This document shows positions 9,119 through 16,550 of a DNA stretch of 64,000 nt, piece after piece. The notes beneath the pieces are model-generated. The model was not told the DNA's origin, did no database searches, and saw only the letters and a list, made by a program, of their open reading frames with translations. The position numbers and the translations under genes are program-made. Each line of letters starts with the position of its first letter. Within the stretch, counting starts at the first letter, position 1. Source of the DNA: Ruminococcus sp. (GTDB lineage: Bacteria > Bacillota > Clostridia > Oscillospirales > Ruminococcaceae); the NCBI GenBank assembly GCA_029062165.1, contig JAIDQQ010000016.1, positions 1 to 64,000 of the forward strand, read 5' to 3'.

Positions 9119-9613
9119 TTATTCTGTGAAATTTATTCTTGAAATAAGTACCTGCGTGCATATGCCTGTAAACGCTCCGGCGATACAGCCTGAAACTATC
9201 AGAAACGGAAAATACGTAAATACCGCTGTAGTTTTCATGACAAGTATCGCTGTTAAAATCTGTCCTGTATTATGCAGTACCGCCCCGATAATACTGCAAA
9301 GCCATATATATTTTTTGTCTGTAATATGTTTAAGAACAAGCATTCCGCAGAAACATAATAAAGCTCCGCTTAGACTGTACATAATTGCACTTATATTTCC
9401 GCTGAAAACTGAACCGAGTAAAATTCTTACAGACAGAATCATAAGTGTTTCTTTCGGGGAATAACTATACATTGCATAGACGGTAACAATATTTGCAAGT
9501 CCGAGTTTCACCCCTGGTATTGGTACGATATCCGGTATTCTTAATTCAATGATAAAAATAATAAGTGCTATTGCCGTCAGTAGTGAAAGCCGTGTTAATT
9601 TTTTTACTGACAT
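9119..9613 (-). CDS. Gx transporter family membrane protein (EetB-like; often labelled heptaprenyl diphosphate synthase component I)
   Basis: A 164-residue protein with five or six transmembrane helices and the N-terminal pattern RIPDIVPIPGVKLGLANIV, characteristic of the Gx transporter family. The family resembles ECF substrate-binding components. It is often mislabelled as heptaprenyl diphosphate synthase component I. It is the third gene of a minus-strand operon, one base after a NusG-domain-II protein gene, which in turn overlaps an apbE gene. In Listeria and lactic acid bacteria, similar proteins are named EetB/EetA and take part in flavin-based extracellular electron transfer. That role here is inferred from context only. 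Confidence 0.82.
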   Translation of the reverse strand: MSVKKLTRLSLLTAIALIIFIIELRIPDIVPIPGVKLGLANIVTVYAMYSYSPKETLMILSVRILLGSVFSGNISAIMYSLSGALLCFCGMLVLKHITDKKYIWLCSIIGAVLHNTGQILTAILVMKTTAVFTYFPFLIVSGCIAGAFTGICTQVLISRINFTE

Positions 9614-9614
9614 A

Positions 9615-9965
9615 TTATTTCACCTCCGCATCTGTAAATTGTATCATAAGTTTGTTCGGTAAACATACTATCGGTGAAGCACCCGTTTCAAGAACACCCA
9701 TTTTTATACACGTATGGTCAGAGCATTCCGCCTCTTTCATGTATATTTTATGATTTTCGATACGGATAACATTTTTATTTCCCTGATATTCTGTAATAAT
9801 AGTTCTGTCTCCGGAGTTATCCAGATTGATAGTATATAAAATTTTTCCGTCCTGTATTATCTCGACGTTCTGACCGTGTGGCTTCAGTATCATGAAAATA
9901 CTTCCGGCGATACCGAGAATAAATATCAGAATACAGGAAATAATCAGTATCTTATGTTTTTTCAT
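9615..9965 (-). CDS. NusG domain II-containing membrane-anchored protein (EetA-like)
   Basis: A 116-residue protein with one N-terminal transmembrane helix (about residues 5-28) and an extracellular beta domain (35-116). The domain shows the NusG-domain-II pattern VIRIENHKIYMKEAECSDHTC followed by CLPNKL, including three conserved cysteines. The start codon overlaps the end of apbE by four bases (ATGA). In Bacillota this domain is commonly encoded between apbE and a Gx transporter gene, and such proteins are candidates for extracellular flavin or electron-transfer work. The exact function is unknown. Confidence 0.85.
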   Translation of the reverse strand: MKKHKILIISCILIFILGIAGSIFMILKPHGQNVEIIQDGKILYTINLDNSGDRTIITEYQGNKNVIRIENHKIYMKEAECSDHTCIKMGVLETGASPIVCLPNKLMIQFTDAEVK

Positions 9966-10990
9966 CTGTAAATCACTTCCGTATGTAAATTTCCGTAAAG
10001 CTGATTAAGTGAAAATTTATCTTCAATACCTGCTGTCAGATAAATTTTTCCGTCGTCGGTAACAGCTATCATTTCAAAATCAGAACGGGTTTTCCAAAGT
10101 TCCGTTGCCTTTTCTATTCCCATTACAAAAAGAGAAGTAGAAAGAGCGTCACAAAGTCTGCCCTCACCGCCGATTACCGTCACGGAAACAAGACCGCTGT
10201 GAGCAGGTTTACCGGTTTTCGGGTCAAGGATATGCCAGTAAGTTTCGCCGTCTTCGCCTGTAAAATAACGTTCATAGCCACCAGAAGTTATAACAGCACA
10301 GTCTGAAATTTCAAGTGTTGCGAAATTACCCTCATCAAACGGACTTCGCAGACCTATTTTCCATTCCGTACCGTCCGGCTTTTTACCGACTGTCTGAATA
10401 TTACCGCCTAAATCGAGTAAAGCCGATTCAATGCCGTTTTTTTCAAGAATTTCCGTAATCAAGTCGCCGGTATATCCCTTACCGACTGCACCTGAATCAA
10501 TCTGCATATTTTCGGGTATCTGAACACTTTCGCCGTTGAAATTTATTTTTCTGTAGTTCGTATAGTCAAGTAATTCCGATAATCTTTCGTCTGTCGGGAT
10601 TTTATAATCGCCGGTAGTGAATCCCCATTCCGTCAGTACCGGATAAATACTGCAATCCAATGCACCGCCTGTTATTTCGGAAATTTCAAGCGAAAAATCA
10701 ATAAGTTCCGCTGTTTCTGGACTTACGTGAACGCTTTCGCCGTTACTGTGATTTATCCTGTAGATTTCGCTGTTTTCCCTTGTCACAGACCATAGATTTT
10801 CAAGTTCCGATACTTTTTCTTCTGCCCGATTCAAAGCTTTTTCAGCGTTTTTTCCGTAAGCCGTGATACTCATGTATGTATCCATTGCGAAAAATGATTT
10901 GTTCCGTGGCTCACCGTTGTATGCGGTTTTGTTGCATGATGTAAGAAATATTATCCCTGCAAGTAACAGGGGGATTATTTTTTCTGACAT
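9962..10990 (-). CDS. apbE: FAD:protein FMN transferase (ApbE/FmnB-type lipoprotein)
   Basis: Transfers FMN from FAD onto threonine residues of extracytoplasmic flavoproteins, with Mg as cofactor. The 342-residue protein has a lipoprotein signal with lipobox FLTSC (Cys19), the entry motif MDTYMSITAYG, the flavin-binding phrase GKGYTGD and LLDLGGNIQ, plus YWHILDPKTGKPA and CDALSTSLFVMG near the metal site. AGGAGGTGA precedes the ATG. It heads an operon with NusG-domain-II and Gx-transporter genes. No FMN-acceptor protein with a clear D-x-x-T-G-A-T-S flavinylation motif was seen in the window. Confidence 0.94.
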   Translation of the reverse strand: MSEKIIPLLLAGIIFLTSCNKTAYNGEPRNKSFFAMDTYMSITAYGKNAEKALNRAEEKVSELENLWSVTRENSEIYRINHSNGESVHVSPETAELIDFSLEISEITGGALDCSIYPVLTEWGFTTGDYKIPTDERLSELLDYTNYRKINFNGESVQIPENMQIDSGAVGKGYTGDLITEILEKNGIESALLDLGGNIQTVGKKPDGTEWKIGLRSPFDEGNFATLEISDCAVITSGGYERYFTGEDGETYWHILDPKTGKPAHSGLVSVTVIGGEGRLCDALSTSLFVMGIEKATELWKTRSDFEMIAVTDDGKIYLTAGIEDKFSLNQLYGNLHTEVIYR

Positions 10991-11018
10991 TCTGTCACCT
11001 CCTGAATTTTATGTTATT

Positions 11019-11047
11019 ATTATATAACAAAAAACTGTTTGTGTCAA
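11019..11047 (-). promoter_or_regulatory. Sigma-A promoter of the apbE operon
   Basis: A consensus TTGACA (11047-11042), a 17-base spacer and TATAAT (11024-11019) on the minus strand, about 30 bases ahead of the apbE start. The -35 box lies inside a small inverted repeat CTGTTTGT/ACAAACAG (11035-11054), a possible operator. Confidence 0.85.
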
Positions 11048-11054
11048 CAAACAG

Positions 11055-11389
11055 CATGATATAACAGAAGTAAAATATTAAACCGGAATGTTTCACCGAA
11101 CGTAAAATGTCACTGAAAATTTCACGGTCTCTTGTTGCTCTGAACTGGCGTAAAACAGGCAAAATGGAACGTTTAGAATCTTATGGTATGCATAGAATTT
11201 TTTTATAAGTAAATATCTTAGATTGTCTGTAACAAACTTTTTGAATTTCCGGCTGTTTTCCGGTATTTCTGCAATTTTTTAAGTTTCGGAAGATGGTTAA
11301 CCGGTTTCACGGAAAAGCGGTAAATTATGCATTATTTACAATAGTCTTGTTCTATGATAAGTAATAGAATAATCGTATACTTCATGTTA
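11055..11389. other. Intergenic region without a supported gene
   Basis: This stretch separates the divergent apbE and nitrogenase-like operons. I see no tRNA, no recognised riboswitch core and only one 33-codon ORF without a ribosome site. Small inverted repeats are present (for example GGCTGTTTTCCGG near 11250). Confidence 0.5.
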
Positions 11390-11418
11390 TTGACAAACAG
11401 AAAAAAATGTGATATAAT
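11390..11418 (+). promoter_or_regulatory. Sigma-A promoter of the nitrogenase-like operon
   Basis: Perfect TTGACA (11390-11395), a 17-base spacer and TATAAT (11413-11418). Transcription would start near 11425, leaving a leader of about 130 bases before the first gene. Confidence 0.9.
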
Positions 11419-11473
11419 GTAATCATAGTAAACGCACCAGTATTATAGGAATTAAAACTATAAAATCAGGGAC

Positions 11474-11540
11474 TGACCGGAAAGACCGGAGGTTTTTTGT
11501 ATGGCCGATACGCCTGCAACTGACTTCCGGTCTTTTTTTA
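11474..11540 (+). promoter_or_regulatory. Leader with intrinsic terminator: candidate attenuator or riboswitch
   Basis: AAAGACCGGA (11481-11490) can pair with the complementary TTCCGGTCTTT (11525-11535), followed by T7 (11533-11539). The Shine-Dalgarno site begins only a few bases later. A second copy of GACCGGA at 11475-11481 could compete for the same right arm, which would give two mutually exclusive folds. No T-box, S-box or cobalamin consensus was recognised. The placement between promoter and first gene suggests premature termination that is released by an unknown signal. Confidence 0.6.
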
Positions 11541-11556
11541 TGAAGGAGTGAAAAAT

Positions 11557-12552
11557 ATGTCAAAAATATACAAATCTATTGCAGAACTCGTAGGCAGAAC
11601 GCCGTTACTTGAGCTGACAAATTACGAAAAAAAACATAATCTTCAGGCGAAAATTCTCGTAAAACTGGAGTATTTCAACCCGAATCAGAGCGTAAAGGAC
11701 AGAATAGCACTCGCCATGGTTGAAGACGCTGAACGTTCCGGAAAACTCAAAAAAGGCGATACTATCATAGAACTGACAAGCGGTAATACCGGTATCGGAC
11801 TTGCGGCGATTGCGGCGGCAAAAGGCTATAAATTCCGTGTTTACATACAAGACCAGGTAAGCAGGGAAAGATTTCAGGTAATACACGCATTCGGTGGTGA
11901 GACCGTAAAAATTTCGGAAGTACCGGAAATAGTCGAGAGTATGGAAAAATACGGTGCGGATTTTATCGAGTGCGTAAAGGCTCTTGAAAGAGCGGTCAGC
12001 GGTGAGAAGAACATATGGTTTGCGGACCAGACAAGAAATCCTGTAAATCCGGATATACATTTCAGGACTACCGGTCCGGAGATTTGGCAGGATACCGACG
12101 GAAATGTTGATATTCTCGTTGCAAACGTCGGTACAGGCGGAACACTTTCGGGTACTGGAAATTATCTGAAATCAAAAAATCCGGATATACAGATTGTAGG
12201 AGTACAGCCTACGGAAGATTCTTTCCAAAGTCCTGAACGTCCGGAGCAGGAGGAAATAACAGGCGTTCACCCGTTTGAGAACGTCGAGGAGCGTTTTATT
12301 CCGGCGAATCTTGACAGAAAAGTTTATGATGACTGGTATGAAGTACATACAAATCAGGCTTACGAATCCGCAAGAGAAGTCGCAAGGACAGACGGAATTT
12401 TAATAGGTGCGTCATCAGGTTCGGCGATATATACAGCTACCAGACTTGCAGAAAAACCCGAAAATTACGGAAAAACTATAGTCGCTGTACTTCCCGATAC
12501 TGGACTTAGATATCTTTCAACGCATCTTTTTGACGAAAATTATCAGGGTTAA
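11557..12552 (+). CDS. PLP-dependent cysteine synthase-family enzyme (O-acetylserine sulfhydrylase-like)
   Basis: Expected to replace the acetyl group of O-acetylserine (or a related acceptor) with sulfide or a thiol. The 331-residue beta-family PLP enzyme has the Schiff-base Lys47 in NQSVKDRI, the substrate loop TSGNTGIGLA, the phosphate-binding GTGGTLSGTG and a C-terminal GASSGSA. A GTG at 11548 overlaps the ribosome site AAGGAG, so the ATG at 11557 is chosen. It is the first gene of the nitrogenase-like operon, 11 bases before the NifD-like gene. That position suggests it traps sulfur released by the reductase, or supplies cysteine for it; this is inference. Confidence 0.9.
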   Translation: MSKIYKSIAELVGRTPLLELTNYEKKHNLQAKILVKLEYFNPNQSVKDRIALAMVEDAERSGKLKKGDTIIELTSGNTGIGLAAIAAAKGYKFRVYIQDQVSRERFQVIHAFGGETVKISEVPEIVESMEKYGADFIECVKALERAVSGEKNIWFADQTRNPVNPDIHFRTTGPEIWQDTDGNVDILVANVGTGGTLSGTGNYLKSKNPDIQIVGVQPTEDSFQSPERPEQEEITGVHPFENVEERFIPANLDRKVYDDWYEVHTNQAYESAREVARTDGILIGASSGSAIYTATRLAEKPENYGKTIVAVLPDTGLRYLSTHLFDENYQG

Positions 12553-12563
12553 GGAGGAAAAAT

Positions 12564-14027
12564 ATGTCAATAAATTTAGAGAGTTCCAACGTTGCCACAA
12601 GGGAAAACCGTATCGGTTCTATAACCGGATATATCGGAACATTAACCGACCTCGCAGAAAAAAGCAGTTGCGGTACATTGAAAGGCTGTTCGAGATGTTT
12701 TTCACAGTCGAGTACCTGCCTTTCGAGTTGTGCATTGGGACAGCTTTCGGCGATAAGGGATGTTGCCATAATACATCACGGACCGGCAGGGTGTTCTGTA
12801 GCGAGTGCAGGGGCGTACTATCTCGATAAGGTAATGGCGAAAAAACGAGGAGTTACGAATAATACAGTATACGTCGGTACGGATATGAACGAAAAAGACA
12901 CTATTTTCGGGTCAGCGGACGCACTCCGGAAAATTATTCTTGAAGTCAACAGGAGATATTCCCCGAAGGCTATTTTTGTGACAAGTTCGTGTGCTACCGG
13001 AATAATCGGCGAAGATATCGACAGCGTTGTTGACGACGTAAGAGACGAGATAAATGTTCCGATTGTGGCGGTACATTGTGAGGGCTTCAAGTCGAGGATA
13101 TGGGCAACCGGTTTTGATATTTCTGACCATGCTGTATTAAGTAGTATTGTCAAGCCACCAAAGCAGAAAAGAAATACAATAAATTTCAAGAATTTCTACG
13201 AAAGTGCGAGACCGGAAATTATAGAAATTTTCAGGAATTTTGATTTAGAGCCGATTTTTCTTTACTGTAATTCGACGGTTGAAGAATTAAGTCGTATTTC
13301 AGAATCTCTTGCCACGACGTGCATATGTGGTACTCTCGGAAACTATCTCGGCAACGGTCTTGAAGAAAAATACGGCGTACCTTATATAAGGACTATAAAT
13401 CCGCTTGGAATAGCCGGTTTTGAAACATGGTTACGTGAAATCGGCAGAGTTACCGACAGAAGCGAAGCCGTTGAAAAGTACATAGCCGAACAGCGTGCAA
13501 TCTACATTCCGCAGATTGAGGAAATCAAAAAAGAACTCAAAGGACTGAAAGCGGTACTCGGAATGGGTCCAGGGTATACTTTCGAGGTGTCGAGGGTTCT
13601 GAACGAGTTAGGCATAGAAGTTGTATGGGCGTTGGCGTGGCACTATGATAAGAAATACGAAAACGGCGATGTTCCGCCATCTATGGAGTATCTGCTTGAA
13701 AACGGTGTCGACTTTGAAGCGAGCGTTGCAGACCAGCAGAATTACGAGGTAATGAATATTCTGAACAAATATCAGCCCGATTTGTATCTTTCGAGACATC
13801 CAGGGTCTACAGTATGGGCGATAAAGAACGGTACTCCGGCGGTATACGTAGCCGACGAGTATATGATTTTCGGCTATAAGCATACACTGGAATTTGCACG
13901 TTCAGTTCTCGACAGCATTCATAACCGTAGTTTTGAAAAAAATCTCGCAAGACGTGTCAGACTGCCTTATACTGACTGGTGGTACAAACAGAACGTCGAT
14001 AAATTTTTAGAGGAGGCGAAAAAATAA
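12564..14027 (+). CDS. NifD-like nitrogenase component 1 subunit (non-diazotrophic type)
   Basis: A 487-residue member of the nitrogenase component 1 superfamily, expected to pair with the next gene product and take electrons from a NifH-like ATPase. Three P-cluster-type cysteines are kept: Cys56 (SSCALGQ), Cys77 (HHGPAGC) and Cys143 (SSCATGIIGEDI). Cys255 lines up with the FeMo-cofactor ligand Cys275 of Azotobacter NifD (shared phrase EEKYG-x-P). The CEGF motif (172-175) is also present. However, Gln191 and His195 align with Trp180 and Phe184, and no histidine stands where His442 would be. Residues 36-56 add a cluster of four more cysteines (36, 42, 45, 52). This is a nitrogenase-like reductase of unknown substrate. 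AAGGAGG precedes the ATG. Confidence 0.88.
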   Translation: MSINLESSNVATRENRIGSITGYIGTLTDLAEKSSCGTLKGCSRCFSQSSTCLSSCALGQLSAIRDVAIIHHGPAGCSVASAGAYYLDKVMAKKRGVTNNTVYVGTDMNEKDTIFGSADALRKIILEVNRRYSPKAIFVTSSCATGIIGEDIDSVVDDVRDEINVPIVAVHCEGFKSRIWATGFDISDHAVLSSIVKPPKQKRNTINFKNFYESARPEIIEIFRNFDLEPIFLYCNSTVEELSRISESLATTCICGTLGNYLGNGLEEKYGVPYIRTINPLGIAGFETWLREIGRVTDRSEAVEKYIAEQRAIYIPQIEEIKKELKGLKAVLGMGPGYTFEVSRVLNELGIEVVWALAWHYDKKYENGDVPPSMEYLLENGVDFEASVADQQNYEVMNILNKYQPDLYLSRHPGSTVWAIKNGTPAVYVADEYMIFGYKHTLEFARSVLDSIHNRSFEKNLARRVRLPYTDWWYKQNVDKFLEEAKK

Positions 14028-15325
14028 TGGCGAAACTTCTTGACAAACAGCGTTATAAATGTGCGTTGGGTGCGATGCAGACAGTACAGGCGATAACAAG
14101 GGCTATTCCGATACTTCATTCCGGACCTGGTTGCGCACAGAAACTTTCGGATTCTATCGGAAGTAGCGGATATTTTTCGCCGAATATTTTTCCGTGTACG
14201 AGTATAAACGAAAAAGATGTTGTATTCGGTGGTGTGAAAAAACTTGATACTACTATCGAAAACGCATTGAAAGTCATTGACGCTGATTTGTATGTAGTTC
14301 TTACAGGCTGTATACCGGAAATAGTCGGAGACGATACCGGCGAAGTAGTAAGCCGTTACGAATGTGCGGAAAAGCCTGTTATTTATGCGTCAACAGCCGG
14401 ATTCAAGGGCAATAATTACAAAGGTCATGAGCAGGTCATTGACGCTATTATTGACCAGTATCTTGAAAAATCAGATAATAAAGAAAAAGGTCTCGTAAAT
14501 ATATGGGCTGATGTTCCGTATCAGGACTTATTCTGGCTCGGAAATATCAGGGAACTTGAAAAACTTATTTCTGAACTTGGTCTCATACCTAATACGATAT
14601 TCGGCTATCAGCGTGGAATCGGAAATATTGACCGCATTCCGAAAGCTGAATTTAATCTGCTTGTATCGCCGTGGGTATCGGTCGGCAACATGAAGAAAAT
14701 GCAGAAAAAACTTGATATTCCGTACTTACATTATCCTACACTGCCGATAGGTGCGTTTGAAACAAGTAAATTTCTGCGAGAAGTAGGCAAATTTGCCGGA
14801 GTTGACGAACAGAAAGTTGAAAATATAATCAACGAACACGAAAATTATTATTACTATCTCATTGAACGTTATGCCGATATGTTTCTTGAAACACGTGTAA
14901 TGGCGAAACAGTTCACCGTCGTAGGAGATGCACAATACGCACTTGGAATAACAAAATTCCTTGTGAACGATTTGGGACTTGTTCCGGCGAAACAGTTCAT
15001 AACCGACGATACGCCGAAAGCATTTCAGGATAAAATAAAAGCTGAATTTGAAAATCTGAATTACGGACTTAAAGCGGAAGTAAGTTTTGAAACAGACAGT
15101 TATAAAATCCATAATGAAATAAAATCGCATGACTACCACGGCTATCCGTTGATTGTAGGAAGCTACTACGAAAAAGAAATAACTGAACATATGTTTGGGC
15201 ATTTTCTTAATATCTCTTATCCTGTACAGGATAAAGTTGTGCTTGACGATTTCTATGTAGGATATACCGGCGGAATACGTCTTATAGAGGATATTTATTC
15301 CGTTGCGGTACAGCGGTGGAACTGA
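14027..15325 (+). CDS. NifK-like nitrogenase component 1 subunit
   Basis: The beta-type partner of the preceding protein. The 432-residue sequence keeps the three P-cluster-type cysteines: Cys12 (KCALGAM), Cys36 (HSGPGC) and Cys95 (LTGCIPEIVGDD). Spacings are close to those of NifK. The protein starts only 11 residues before the first ligand, so it lacks the N-terminal extension of true NifK and resembles NifN and nitrogenase-like subunits. It overlaps the NifD-like stop codon by one base (TAATG), indicating coupled translation and a likely 1:1 complex. No nifH or nifB gene lies in the window. Confidence 0.88.
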   Translation: MAKLLDKQRYKCALGAMQTVQAITRAIPILHSGPGCAQKLSDSIGSSGYFSPNIFPCTSINEKDVVFGGVKKLDTTIENALKVIDADLYVVLTGCIPEIVGDDTGEVVSRYECAEKPVIYASTAGFKGNNYKGHEQVIDAIIDQYLEKSDNKEKGLVNIWADVPYQDLFWLGNIRELEKLISELGLIPNTIFGYQRGIGNIDRIPKAEFNLLVSPWVSVGNMKKMQKKLDIPYLHYPTLPIGAFETSKFLREVGKFAGVDEQKVENIINEHENYYYYLIERYADMFLETRVMAKQFTVVGDAQYALGITKFLVNDLGLVPAKQFITDDTPKAFQDKIKAEFENLNYGLKAEVSFETDSYKIHNEIKSHDYHGYPLIVGSYYEKEITEHMFGHFLNISYPVQDKVVLDDFYVGYTGGIRLIEDIYSVAVQRWN

Positions 15326-15338
15326 CGGAGGTTAAAAG

Positions 15339-15740
15339 ATGTCATATAAAATAGCGGTTGCAACTTCGGACGGCGAAAATATCAATGAAACATTCGGTTC
15401 TGCAAAAAATTTTGTCATCTATGAAGTTTCGGACGGTGTGTGTAAAAAATCCAGAGAAATAAAATGTACTACAGAAGAAAATAACTGTAATTCCAAAGTC
15501 TGTGGAAATTCAGACGGGTGCGGTTCAGGCTGTAGCGGATATGGTAAACCGTCGGCAAAAGTTGAAATAATTTCCGATTGCAGAGCGGTTGTATGTCGAA
15601 AAATCGGTTTTAATATCCGGAAACAGCTTGAACGTAAAGCAATATCGGCATTTGATGTGACCTGTACAATAAATGAAGCCCTTGAAAAAATAACTTTCTA
15701 CTATAACCGTATCGACAAACACGAATCTTTAAGAAAGTAA
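15339..15740 (+). CDS. NifX/NifB C-terminal-domain family protein with Cys-rich insert
   Basis: A 133-residue protein of the dinitrogenase iron-molybdenum cofactor biosynthesis family (NifX, NafY, NifB C-terminus). These proteins bind cofactor precursors and carry them to component 1. The fold is suggested by the N-terminal IAVATSDGENINETFGSAKN and the later VVCRKIGFNI strand-helix pattern. Between the halves is an unusual insert with CTTEENNC, then CGNSDGCGSGC, which could hold an iron-sulfur cluster or metal. It follows the NifK-like gene by 13 bases with CGGAGG as ribosome site and is the last gene of the operon. Confidence 0.85.
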   Translation: MSYKIAVATSDGENINETFGSAKNFVIYEVSDGVCKKSREIKCTTEENNCNSKVCGNSDGCGSGCSGYGKPSAKVEIISDCRAVVCRKIGFNIRKQLERKAISAFDVTCTINEALEKITFYYNRIDKHESLRK

Positions 15741-15752
15741 AATCATAAATTG

Positions 15753-15795
15753 ACCGGTCAGCCGGAGGTTTTAAACTTCAGCTGTCCGGTTTTTC
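15753..15795 (+). terminator. Intrinsic terminator of the nitrogenase-like operon
   Basis: ACCGG (15753-15757) pairs with CCGGT (15786-15790), with inner CAGC/GCTG and GGAG/CTTC pairing, followed by a T-run. The upper left arm resembles the hairpin in the leader of the same operon. Confidence 0.75.
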
Positions 15796-15836
15796 ATAGC
15801 AGGAACGTTGAAAAATACTTCAGTAGAAAACATAGT

Positions 15837-15882
15837 AAAAACCGCTGTAAACCGGATTCAAGCCGAGTTACAACGGTTTTTT
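15837..15882 (-). terminator. Terminator of tRNA-Leu (bidirectional)
   Basis: AAAACCGCTGTAA (15838-15850) pairs with TTACAACGGTTTT with a single mismatch. A T-tract is present on both strands. Confidence 0.8.
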
Positions 15883-15888
15883 GATAAG

Positions 15889-15972
15889 TGCGGATAACAG
15901 GAGTTGAACCTGCACCGAGTTGCCCCGACCAGCACCTGAAGCTGGCGCGTCTGCCTATTCCGCCATATCCGC
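15889..15972 (-). tRNA. tRNA-Leu, anticodon CAG
   Basis: The minus strand folds into a type II tRNA: acceptor GCGGATA pairs with TATCCGC plus discriminator A, anticodon stem CCAGC/GCTGG with loop TTCAGGT (anticodon CAG), a long variable arm (TCGGGGCAACTCG) and the T-loop GGTTCAACTCC. The 3' CCA is not encoded. Confidence 0.95.
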
Positions 15973-15995
15973 ATATCAATTATCTGACGTTTAAT

Positions 15996-16024
15996 ATTAT
16001 ATCACATGAATTCTGATTTGTCAA
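15996..16024 (-). promoter_or_regulatory. Sigma-A promoter of tRNA-Leu
   Basis: Minus-strand TTGACA (16024-16019), a 17-base spacer and TATAAT (16001-15996), about 24 bases from the mature tRNA 5' end. Confidence 0.85.
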
Positions 16025-16055
16025 GAGGTTTCCGAAAATTTTTCACAAAAAAATT

Positions 16056-16080
16056 CAGGACGGATAAAAAAATCCGTCCC
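16056..16080 (-). terminator. Terminator of the DUF1292 gene
   Basis: GGACGGAT pairs with ATCCGTCC around an A-rich loop. On the minus strand it is followed by TGAATTTTTTT, 13 bases past the stop codon of the DUF1292 gene. Confidence 0.8.
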
Positions 16081-16092
16081 TGTGGTATGTAA

Positions 16093-16383
16093 TCAGTATT
16101 CTTCGTCTTCGTAAATCTGCTGGATATATTCGTCAAAATATCGTGAAACTTCTTCAAATTCGCTGTCATCGTCGATAGATGCAAGGACTTCCTCGCCGTT
16201 TTCCTCAACAACTTTCAGTATGACAAGTTCAAGGTCAACGTCAAGAAAATTTTCGTCCTCAATGGCGGGTAGCATAGCATAATACTGTTCTCCATTCATT
16301 TCCACGGCACTGACAAGCTCGAAACATCTTTTATTTCCGTACTGGTCAATAAGCTCGAAAAGTTCGGGGGTAAATTCGTTCAT
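16093..16383 (-). CDS. DUF1292 family small acidic protein
   Basis: A soluble, strongly acidic protein of 96 residues from the ATG at 16383. The pattern TPELFELIDQYGNKRCFELV, followed by EMNGEQYYAMLPAI and a Asp/Glu-rich tail, matches DUF1292 (YrzB type), widespread in Bacillota and of unknown role. An ATG at 16410 is in frame, but the promoter (-10 at 16427-16422) would start transcription about five bases ahead of it. TTGGAGA lies at a good distance from the 16383 ATG, so the inner start is chosen. Confidence 0.85.
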   Translation of the reverse strand: MNEFTPELFELIDQYGNKRCFELVSAVEMNGEQYYAMLPAIEDENFLDVDLELVILKVVEENGEEVLASIDDDSEFEEVSRYFDEYIQQIYEDEEY

Positions 16384-16414
16384 AAGATTCTCCAATCCGG
16401 CATAAGCCATTTGA

Positions 16415-16439
16415 TATTTATATTATACATCATCTCCGG
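16415..16439. repeat. 25-bp exact repeat in a promoter, copy 1
   Basis: These 25 bases are identical to 22738-22762. Both copies span the -10 box and most of the spacer of a minus-strand promoter. Confidence 0.9.
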
Positions 16440-16450
16440 TACAATTTCAA
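16422..16450 (-). promoter_or_regulatory. Promoter of the DUF1292 gene
   Basis: Minus-strand TTGAAA (16450-16445), a 17-base spacer and TATAAT (16427-16422). It contains a 25-bp block (16415-16439) that recurs exactly in the plsY promoter. Confidence 0.8.
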
Positions 16451-16550
16451 GCGGTAATTTCTGTTTATGCATATTGCATTACCGGATAACTTGTTTATTG
16501 TACACTTCGCCGAAATGTACTAAAATATTCATGAAATTTCAGAAATACTA

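Noticed and set aside
11107..11208. 33-codon ORF between the apbE and nitrogenase-like operons
   Set aside because: No ribosome binding site and no promoter placed for it; length is within chance.
11425..11556. T-box or S-box (SAM) leader for the cysteine-synthase gene
   Set aside because: The T-box core and the S-box conserved blocks are absent; only a terminator hairpin is visible.
12564..15325. True N2-fixing molybdenum nitrogenase
   Set aside because: Gln191, His195 and His442 equivalents are missing in the NifD-like subunit, the NifK-like subunit lacks the N-terminal extension, and no nifH, nifB, nifE or nifN lies nearby.
15794..15979. 61-codon minus-strand ORF
   Set aside because: It covers tRNA-Leu and its terminator.
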